A program made the position numbers and the translations under genes. A model generated the notes under the pieces. The model saw nothing but the letters and a program-made list of their open reading frames with translations, had not been told where the DNA came from and made no database searches. A stretch of 64,000 nt of DNA from contig NW_002060947.1 of the NCBI RefSeq assembly GCF_000150275.1, forward strand, positions 7,186,482 to 7,250,481, written 5' to 3'. Of this stretch, positions 54,193-64,000 are shown in pieces. The first letter of the stretch is position 1; each line of letters begins with the position of its first letter. This DNA is from Trichoplax adhaerens (Eukaryota; Placozoa; Uniplacotomia; Trichoplacea; Trichoplacidae).

Positions 54193-57100
54193 AGTCGGAA
54201 AGATTAAACGCCCTTGAAACCTTTCTACTTACTGAAAAGTCAAGAAGAAAGCGGTAAGATATTCTTTATGGTAAATATTCTATATAAACATATGTTGGTA
54301 TGCTTGCATCCTGAAGTATCTGTATTTTGCAATCTTAATGGATCACAGATTTTGTTGGCTATAATTAAATGTGCTTCTCTTTTAAATATGACAACGAAAC
54401 ACGATCGCTGTATACTTTAAAATTAGAAAAATCAATTCAAAAGTTCTCTATCCTTTCAGTAAACTAGAATGAGCTATTTTATTGTCATTGTAGAAAAATG
54501 TCCTCCGGTGACAACGTTGATATTAGTGAAATTTCACCATCTTATAATCCATCTAATGGCGACGTTAAACAAATGAAAGAGAAGAGCACCATTAAAGTGT
54601 ATAAGAAAACGACTTCAGCTAGCAATCCATTCCTAAAGCAAGCTCGTTATCGTCGAAGTACTGCTTCTGCCAGCGATACTTCGAGCACAGATGATTTATC
54701 ACCGACTGCTTGTGATCCACCTATGATTACCAATCGATTTATTGGACGTCCACGCCATGTAACTCCCTATAGAGTAGAAAATGAGACATCCAATGGCAAT
54801 TATGGCCATCAAATCTATGTCAGACAAATCAATAATAGGAAAAAGGAAACGATATCGCCTTATTCGGGCAATTCAGAAAGCAATACCAATTCATTATCGC
54901 CGTCTCGACATAGCTCATTTTCATCCTTTAGTACTACAAGTACGGATAATGCTGAAAATAAATTATCCGGCCATACGTTAAATAGTCCTGTTAGTGACAA
55001 GAGTGGTTATTCACCATCAAGTGAAGGCTTTAATGATGATTGGAAAGATAATCTTACAGCAACATCAGTGACTCCATGTCAAGTTGACGAAGCATTAGCA
55101 TTGGAAACCGACAGCAATCATACATTAAGTAACGATTTATCAGAGTCTCATCATTATAGTAATGGCTATACCGATCCAGAGCCATCAATTACTGTCAATG
55201 GTAATAGTATTGATAGTATGAACGGCAGTTCTTATTTAATTGAAGATACTCTTGTTAACGGTAGCCAAGAAGTAGTAGAAAATGGCCAACATCATGATCA
55301 TCCTAATGCGAATTATCACGATCTTGGCAATCATCGTGATGAAAAACATGATGTTATTGAGAATGATAGCCATGGAATAGATTCCGATGATGAATATGAA
55401 AATAAAACTATTGTTGAGGCAGAAACGATGGAAACAATTGTTGATTTGAATGGTGATCAAAATCATCAAGATAATCCAGCCCCTGATCAATTGATAGGAA
55501 TAATACAAGATCCTGCTGAAATAGTTGAGACACAACGACAAGATCAAGAATTAAATCAACAAACCGCAATCGAAGATCAACAGGAGAACATGAATAGAGA
55601 TTCTTTACTGTCTTCTATCAGCCATGGCGAAGATATGATAAGCAAAGGTGACCATGATGAAAGTAATGCCGAAAATTATCCATCTACTATTATAGATCAA
55701 GTGGAAGAGACTACAAAGAACGATGATAATTCTACAGAAGTTCATGTGGAAGCCAGCGAAGGCGATAATTCTTCTGTTGTCAAAGTGGATGTTAGTTCAG
55801 ATGCTATATTTACTGATCGGAATAGTTCACCATTGCTGCAAGATCTTAACAAAGAGGTTTGTCCTAATCGATGGACTAATATATTGCTGCACGTGAAAAG
55901 TGTTTTTGAATTGCACTGATTAATTTTATTCTTGATGATGTTTATGATTGATAGTTCGATCCATTGACTAAAATTGATCGCCCAAATAGCCTGACTGCAA
56001 CCGAAGATATAACACCAGTTTCCGATCTGATTTCGTATCGTTATCATCCAACAGAATCAATACTTCAACAAATTTATGATTTAGAACAAAAAATAATGGA
56101 TGTTGCTGTAGAGGAAGAGCAAGAATTGCTACCGGTAAATAACTATTAGCCACTATCAATAGATAATGAAAGTGTTGTCAGTGTAGATTGGATTTTTAAT
56201 TTTAAACAACATCGGATTATCACTACTCTACGTCTTTGCATCAATTGCTGAATCATGAATTACTAAATTACCATTTGGTTTTTAGTATTCCTCAGTAGAA
56301 AATTAAAGGATGGTTTACATTGTTCTCTAACGGATCAATGCTTAAATTTATAACTAACATCATAAAATTATCCCTAATTTCTGTTATAGAATGAACAAGA
56401 CGATTCTGATATGCAAAATTCTACAGCACCTGAAAGCATGAACGAAGCCTTACTCCAAATTAACAAATTGAATCAACAAAATCGTGAACTACGTCGAAGA
56501 AACAACGCTCTTGCTGGCCATATTAAAAATAGAAACGCTCAGCTACATCTAATTAGACGAGAAAATCTATTACTACTTGCTGAACGTAAAAAAATGATCG
56601 GTCGGTCGTCTAATGTAGGCATTGATATCCATTTAGCATTGGAAAGAACAGCCGAGGCTTCTCAGCTGAAATATACTAAAGATGAAATTAATCGCATGAA
56701 TGATGAAGGTATATTTCAAGATCATGCCCATAAGAATCGATGCCTTGAGTCTGCTGAAGCTTCGAATGTTGATAAATTGATAAATAGGTCGTTTTCAAAT
56801 GAGCAAATATTAATGTATCAGGATAATGAGCTGCTGAAGAAAGATTCTAAAATAGATCAAAAATCGAACACAGATAGAGTTGTGCCAAATTCCGTGGAAA
56901 GTTTTGATCACAAAAGCATAGTTTCATCGGCTATGAATTCTTATGGTTTAGAGGATTTAAAATTTGATAATAACAATTGGCGTACCGCAATAGATGTTAG
57001 CAGAACCGTCAATTCTTTAGAGAGTCATAATCAGGATGATGTCGGTAAACCAATAAAATTTCACGAAGATAATCGTCTTCATTCTAACCAAATTATGGGT

Positions 57101-58446
57101 TCGAAATCATCATTTCATCGATACTATACAGATTCATCAAAATTTATGCAATCTTCAATCGGAAATAGTTCAACAACATCTGTTTCCAGTAACATTTTTG
57201 ATACAAGCTCTAATATTGACGAAAAATATTTCAAAGCATTAGCAAATGATAACTTAAGCTATACTTCATCTAAAAGGGACGAGAGAATAAAGTTAGCGGA
57301 GGATAAGGATATACTTCTCCCCAAATCCTCTAATATTGGGAAATTTACCGATGATGATGAATTTAATATAGATCTTAGTGGTAGTTTACACAGGACTGAT
57401 TATAGCACCTATGAATCACCTCGGTACCGCGACAGATCAAGTTATTCGTCTCCTCGATCATTAAAAGTTGGAGAAATAACATCCAGTGCTAACACTGATT
57501 GCCCAAGGTAAAAATTACTCCTACTTCAATAGACTAGCGTAATATATGATTATTATGTAACTATTTTAATAGCATTAAGCATTTTCTCAAGCCAAAATAT
57601 GCGAGATTTACGATAGATAGCATACGTAGCATTAAGCAATTTGTCAGCAATGAAGGATATGAATATTTAGAATAAATAGAATAAAACATAAAGCTTTTTA
57701 TCCTTCTTAATTCTCAAGTATATTTTGATAACTAAGAGTTCTTCTTTTAGACAAATAGCCTATTTAGTAATGCCTACAGCAAACGATTACATCATCTATG
57801 TGAAATACATTTATCATGTAACCTTAAATGATATCCTGTGCTGCTATAATATATCAGTCGTTTCAATACTTACAGAGGCTGGCCTAGCAGTCCGATGAAT
57901 GAAGGTGAGATCAGGGTTGGATCCGTTGTTAGGATTAATTCCGTTACAACAAGAAAATCAGTGGTTGGAACTGTAAAATATAAAGGCAGTATAGGTGGGA
58001 AGGCTGGTGTACATTTTGGAATTTTATTAGATACTCAAGGTTAGTACATGGCTATAACGTTAGTAGATTCATTTAGTTGAATACTTAGACATGGAATAAT
58101 AATGATCTACTACTTTATTATCAAACTCTTCTTAATGTAGATGGAAACAGCGACGGCAAACATGATGGCAAAAGATACTTTTACTGGTAGGTGAAATACT
58201 TATTTATCTTTCATTAGATAGTATACTTTCATAATGCATTATATTTTGTTGCTTCTTCTGGCTATACTATCAATGCTGTCTTTTCAGCTATTGGTTTTAT
58301 ATGCATAAGATTGATCTATCTTCTTTGAGTTTCAGATAAATGATTATGATTTTTCTTCAATAATTGTATCATTTCTTACTGTTTTCAGTAAATCTGGCTA
58401 TGGCATTTTTGTACCTTTTGGCAAGATCGTCATGGTTTTCAAATAA
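54193..58446 (+). CDS. CAP-Gly and coiled-coil protein (at least seven exons)
   Basis: Exons 54193..54253, 54494..55856, 55955..56134, 56390..57507, 57876..58039, 58141..58186 and 58389..58446 join in phase. From Met at 54498 the product is 974 residues. The 54193 exon (open in one frame only, gtaaga donor, phase matching the next acceptor) implies a longer N terminus whose start was not found. The first ~450 residues are Ser/Thr- then Asp/Glu/Asn-rich and likely disordered. A coiled coil follows at the start of exon 56390 (LNQQNRELRRRNNALAGHIK), then another Ser-rich tract. The C-terminal ~75 residues are a CAP-Gly domain: VGTVKYKG, GVHFGILLD, then GNSDGKHDGKRYFYC and GYGIFVPFGKI. CAP-Gly domains bind C-terminal EEY/F tails of tubulin and EB proteins, so a microtubule or centrosome role is likely. 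The orthologue is unclear. Confidence 0.82.
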
Positions 58447-59955
58447 CTATCGTAATTATCTCACGTTTTTTAACACAACTCAAAACCAATCTTCTATTGA
58501 AATGTAATTAAACTGCGTTTTATCAGGATTTACTTTGATATATATGTACATTCAAGGATATATTTATACTTGTATCTTTTTAAACTTATTATCCAGCTGT
58601 TTATTTAAATCTGATTGAAGATTTTATATTGTTTCTAATGAAGTTTGATGGAGAATTGTGTTGCGTAACTAACGACATCGTATAAAATCAATTTGTTTAG
58701 ATTCGACTAAAGATGTTTATTTATTATTACCTATCATATGTAAAAGTATACACTGTTACGCTCAGATCAATTCTACATGAGTGATCGTACTCATGTCGCA
58801 TAGATACTATAACTAACTTTCACTATTGTGATATATTACAATCTTAGACCAATTCAGTAACTGTAATTTCTCATTTGCTTAACTATTTACAATTATTCTT
58901 ATTTTATGTATTTGCATATTAGTACATCTATTTATGTGTACTATGTATAAAAGAACGAAGTAACTACAGATGATGTACCATCATTTACTATGCTGTTACC
59001 ATTTGTTAAATATGAGAAATTAGTCAACTTTTTATAGCATTAATAACCGTTAGCAGTGGTTAATATCTGAACTATCGATTCTTTCGTATTTTTTTTAGAA
59101 GTTTTGCTTTACACGTAGATATTACATATATATGCAAAGTACACTTGTGCCATGGTAGCTGCATTAATAATGATTATCATGCAAAACAAATTACGTAGCA
59201 TATTTATAGATAAAAAGTCGCAAATAATCATTCCTCAAATGATTGTCAGTATCACAAAGATTTATATATCCGCCAAGTATCATAACAAGAGGCTTAGACG
59301 TTAACATACCGTTACACAGTAGTCGGTTACAACATTTTTTGAAGCATAGAATAGACCATAGCTAAATATATCACATCGGCGCAAGCACGTTCTCATACTC
59401 AAATTCTTGTTGATTTTTAACAAGGATCATATGCTATATTTCAGTAATTTTAATAAATAACTTGTGCTGATGCTAAGTAGCCTTACAATCATTAATAAGT
59501 GCAGAATTTCATAGTAAACTGTACACACGATATACGGTATACATAAATGCATCAATTACACCGTATATTGCTACAAACGCAAATAAAAAATCATTTTTAA
59601 AACAATCTTAAAAAACTTGGTTATATTACATTACAAAGGTTCAGCAATCCTGACGGATAAAATGTATGTAAATCGATATTATTGATCACTGCTTCCATTT
59701 CAAAAGAAGCTATATTTACAATTTAAAGTACTTTACAGGTGTCCAATCTGCAACTTATAGAATCTGTATAAAATCTTTTTATACTAAAAGTATCAAAATG
59801 ATTTAAGTTTAGTTGAGTATCAGTTATAAACATTCCTTATCTAACAAAAAGTAGGCCTTCGAGTCAGATCATGCCTATGACTGCAGATTGGAACTTTATA
59901 TTTTAAGTGCGATTCTTTGCAAAAAATTTAATACGCTGACATCACCCTAATGCAA
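58447..59955. other. Convergent intergenic region
   Basis: This 1.5-kb stretch lies between the stop codons of the CAP-Gly gene and the TAB2/3-like gene and should contain both 3' untranslated regions. No coding exon is visible. AT-rich runs are present, but I could not assign a polyadenylation signal confidently. Confidence 0.6.
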
Positions 59956-62900
59956 TCACCTAGTTTCATGGAACGAATTAGCCCGTTGATATTGGGATCC
60001 GTACGTATAGCTAGCTGAAGAATTACTTCTTCCATAGTTTGCAGGGCGATGAGATTGATTATTTTGAAGTGTACTTTCAGAAATAGATTGATGTGTAAAA
60101 AAATTTCTCGAGTTTCCTTGATGATTAAATTCGGTCCCTTCAGCCGAATTGGCTGGAATAAGTGGAGCACATGTAGGTGGCGGCGGACTAGGAGGAGTAT
60201 AGAATTGCCGTTCTTGATAGGGATAATGTGGTTTATCCGAAATTTGCGGCCTTGGCGGCCTAGGTGGTGGTGTTGACGGGATTGTTGTACTAGTCTCGTC
60301 TTCGGGATGGCGCGGCTGCTCACACATTTCGCACTTTACCAAACTATAATCATTTAAGTATGTACACCTGCTGCATTTCCATTGTGGAGTAGCTAACGGA
60401 TAAGAAACAGATATACCAATATTATACGAAAGGGAATCAAAAATTGGCATCAATTACTTACTATACAAGCTATTCCTATGTATGAATGGGTATATATATA
60501 ATCTAAATGTTAATATTAGTATCGCAGCGCCAGTAAATTGCCGTTACCATCAATACCCTAGAATTGTTTAATAAATAGCGAAATTTTAAACATACTTGGC
60601 CTATCACTTAATAATCTAATTGATCGCTGCAGAGAATCGATGTCTTCTTTCAATATGTCAATATTCTTTGCCTGAAAATTAAATAAGACAGCAAATAGAA
60701 GAAAGTTAATATCCTACTTAAAGACTTAGTCGTACTAGATCATCCAGATTTATGACAGACTAGATGAAGGCAAAATACGTTATCCAGCAGACTTTTATAC
60801 AGTACCACACATTATACATGAATTGAAATGTTCAAATAATTTCAGTCAATACACTGAATAAGATCAATGTCAGAATTAATTATAGTTCCAATCAACACAT
60901 TTATCGTTATGACTATATGTATCGTTACATATGAAATTTTTCTTTTTTGTGATAAAGCATAATAACAATATTTGCCGTAAAGTACACTATAAATATTGAC
61001 AGACATACAGTGCAACATATTAAAATCATAAATCTTAGGCATTATTCAAGTAAAGATGGATTCCTATTACTTATTGATAAATAACTTAAAGAGATTGATG
61101 AAGGAAAATAGAAATTCTTACTAGAGCCTTAGCTCTTTCATTCGATAATTGGAGTTTTTGCTGTTTTTCTTCAATAGCAATTTTCAGTTGTTGTAATTCT
61201 TCTTCCTTCCTTTCGATGCGCTGTTGTATAATGAACAGTCGTTAGTAAAACAAACCTAAACTAAATCTCATACTAAGTATGCCATCGATGTAGACATTAC
61301 TCACCTTTTTGGTAACATTTAAGCTAAAGAGCTGGTCTCTGATTCTATCTGTATATCAAATAATGAAAAATTTTACTCAATCTTTAATATCATTATCAAG
61401 GCAGGCAGTATCAATGTCTAATTATGATATGAAATAACATTGCTTGTTTATTCTACTGACACAGGCATCTAGATCCTAATGTCTACAGCTGTTGTTTTGA
61501 AGTACGACTGATTACTGAAAAACAGTTACTTCAATGACGTTATCTGTACCGGTATAAATAAAGTAATGTAATCTAAAAATTACGCTGTCTTCATACTACC
61601 ACGAAAACATATTAGCTAATTTATCAATATCGATATGCTCTTGTGATCGTGTCATGATTGCGAAATGATGATAGTATATGTTCTTGCAGGATTTAACTTA
61701 TAGCTTCAATGTAATTTCCAGAGCAGCTACCGAAGCGCTACTTGTGAAACTAACTCTTATAAGCATCAATAACTATATTTCATTACACTTACGAACAACG
61801 CTAATTATCAAAATTCAAAGGTCAGGACATGGTTTACAGGTATATATTGATTACTCTACTACCAACGGTATACTTTCGTTGCAATAATGCTAGTTGGTGA
61901 TAATTTCTATTGAGATTAAATACATTAAGATAATCTATTTATATCGAAGCAATTGATTTGTAAATCTGTAAAGTATTCTTTAAAACTACTATCCATTGAG
62001 AGATAATTCCAATGTTGTAGTATTACTGTATAAGACTAAATTGAAATCTCGTTGCTAAGGAGTAAACTAAAAGCTTAAGATGAATAGGCTACCTACTTTG
62101 CGACTGAGCATTCAATGTACCCGATTCGTCTTCACTGGTAGTGCCAGATGTTGCGTTACTCCAAGGACTTCCGTCATCGAAAGGAGATACAGATGGGATA
62201 GGGCGCATCGTATCCGATGGTGTCGGTGTTGAGGGTGGTGAACTGATTATCAAAGAATGAGAGAAACTGATATGTAATCTATCAGGCCGAGGAGTTTCAG
62301 GATTTGGTGTTGGATCACTTTCATGATCTCCGCTTAAAATTTGACGGCATAATGCTAAATTGTTACCGCTCTGTTTAGTCAAAAAGTTCCAAAAATTAGT
62401 GATTACGAAAGCAGTTCTTTGGATAACTTAATATGTTGTTTACAGATGACACAACTATGGGAACTAGTGCATAATATCAATTTTGCCTATTGCATTTTTG
62501 CGGCTACATCAAGAATAATGTGAAAGACGAAGCAAGCGCCATTTTATCTAGGATTTCATGGTAGAAGGCGTCAGAACCAGTCAGCCATGCACTACAAAGT
62601 ACTTACTATCGACTATATTTAGAGTATCGCTAAATGATTCTAATTCTAAAGTTATGTAGCAGCACAAATTGGCATTTATTGTTAATGCAGCATTCAAAAC
62701 GTGTTTATGTATTCAACTTAAAAAGTTTCTGTCACTTGATATCGTTGTACACTCTTTTAAATATATAGTGTAACTACTATTTACAGCAAATCACTACGTA
62801 ATAAAAACATATCATTCTGAAGTTCTATATATGCACATATGTAAGGCATAGGCTTCAATTTTATATCTCTATCATAACAAGAAGACGTTCGCTTTTTGTA

Positions 62901-63507
62901 CTATTTCATCGTCATAAATATCTGCACCCAGGGAAAAATATTACAAAAGTATAAAAAGCAGCAATAACTTTTACAGGTTGCATGTCAATCTTGACACTCT
63001 GAAATAATTATTTAGTAATTAATCAGCATAACGACATCATGTCCGTCTGTCCACGACTAGACACGGTCCGATTGAGGACATAATCATTTGGGGGGCATCG
63101 TATCGCACGATACTGTGAAAGCCATACTAAACTATGGAAAGAAATCTTGCAATAATGAATTCTACGGCGCTTCGAGATTAGAGAAAAAAAGGGATTTTAC
63201 CATTTTACCATAGAGGAAATATTTTGAAAAGCAATCTTCAAGTATTCCTTCGTGTTTTTACTTTTAAGCTATATTAGTGCTTTTAATTTTATAGCCCAAA
63301 ACAACCAGACATGCTACTCGATACTACGTAGGCTCAACCGACTGACGTAAAAAATAAAAATAGCAGTTACACAAGGTTTAAGTTATTGATATTTACCTGC
63401 TCGTAACAGGCCAAAATCGTTGCTGGATCGACATTAGGAAATTCTTTAATTAGTTGATCGGTTGGGGACAACTCTATCTTCTCGTTTTGCGTATTCTCGC
63501 TCGCCAT
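59956..63507 (-). CDS. TAB2/TAB3-like TAK1-binding adaptor
   Basis: Six exons (63397-63507, 62097-62370, 61305-61348, 61122-61220, 60596-60671, 59956-60392) join in phase to 346 residues. TAB2/TAB3 bridge Lys63-linked ubiquitin to the kinase TAK1 in NF-kB and stress signalling. The N terminus (about 13-55) is a CUE domain split by intron 1, with the FP dipeptide in KEFPNVDP and CRQIL near its end. A Pro/Ser-rich linker and two short coiled-coil exons follow (RKEEELQQLKIAIEEKQQK; IDILKEDIDSLQRSIRLL). An NZF zinc finger then begins WKCSRCTYLN with CEMCEQPRH. The finger keeps the four cysteines and has Thr-Tyr where vertebrate TAB2/3 have Thr-Phe. Unlike human TAB2, where the finger is terminal, about 110 Pro/Ser/Asn-rich residues follow it. 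Vertebrate proteins are about twice as long. Confidence 0.85.
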
Positions 63508-64000
63508 GAAAATAATGTTAATTCAAACAGCACTGTAGTAAACCACAGGACACGAATGGCGTTTGCCCTATATAAGTTATATTCATTATCTCAGTAAAGG
63601 TGATAACTCAACATGAGTTGTATGACTGAAGCAGTTGATACTGGAAATTGGAACTGCTAATCGATTCCATTTTGGTAGCTATTATTGTAGTGGTCAATAT
63701 GCATAGCTAGAGATTTATACTCTATTGCATAGAGCATGAGAAAACATGATTTTGTGACATTCCATGGTTAAACGTATGTGAAATGAGCATGTTTATAAAG
63801 TTGTTTTGCTCTTACCTGTGAGTAAATGTTAACACAGCACAAGTGCACTTTGGGTCAGAAAGAGAAGTTGGGAAATTATTCTATATTCACGTTACCACTG
63901 CAACAAGTTAGTGGTAGGAGTATGACGGTGTTCAACCAGGCTACTGAAATAGATTGAGGACAAACAGTCTTATGATTGCACGACAGCAAGATCAGTGAGC
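63508..64000. other. Upstream region of the TAB2/3-like gene
   Basis: This stretch precedes the minus-strand start codon and should include its promoter and 5' leader. No coding exon, TATA-like element at a credible distance, or repeat was recognised. Confidence 0.5.

Noticed and set aside
55236-56047. Minus-strand frames of about 100 codons opposite the CAP-Gly gene
   Set aside because: They are shadows of the Asp/Asn/His-rich coding exon on the plus strand.

Overview
This window looks like a placozoan (Trichoplax/Hoilungia-type) nuclear scaffold. The basis is AT-rich sequence, spliced genes with mostly short GT-AG introns, animal-type families (class A and class C GPCRs, a TAB2/TAB3-like adaptor, TAF1B, DDX10, TFB1M, a CAP-Gly protein) and a 50-base assembly gap. 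The species is inferred from composition and gene content, not from a search. No viral, bacterial, CRISPR, rRNA or tRNA feature was recognised, and no intact transposon was seen.

Layout. The first 29.8 kb is gene-poor. It holds a three-exon gene for a small secreted cysteine-rich protein (3565-4368), a long repeat-bearing desert (6369-22765), and a two-exon class A GPCR (22766-25465). An intronless class C GPCR with a Venus-flytrap and cysteine-rich ectodomain follows (29805-32552).

The middle is the gene-dense part: TFB1M (+, seven exons, 35602-37708) converges on DDX10 (-, at least 22 exons, 37884-42001, perhaps starting at 43297). DDX10 lies head to head with intronless TAF1B (+, 44165-46063). 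All three act on ribosomal RNA: mitochondrial rRNA dimethylation, pre-rRNA processing and RNA polymerase I initiation.

A second gene-free stretch (46064-54192) carries more degenerate tandem repeats. The right end has a CAP-Gly/coiled-coil protein (+, 54193-58446) converging on a six-exon TAB2/TAB3-like gene (-, 63507-59956) with CUE, coiled-coil and NZF parts.

Most exon models were built by hand from splice sites, reading phase and family similarity. The joins are phase-consistent throughout, but no transcript evidence was available. The 5' ends of DDX10 and of the CAP-Gly gene are unresolved. Six separate clusters of degenerate 60-190 bp tandem repeats, unrelated to each other by eye, are the main structural feature of the gene-free DNA.
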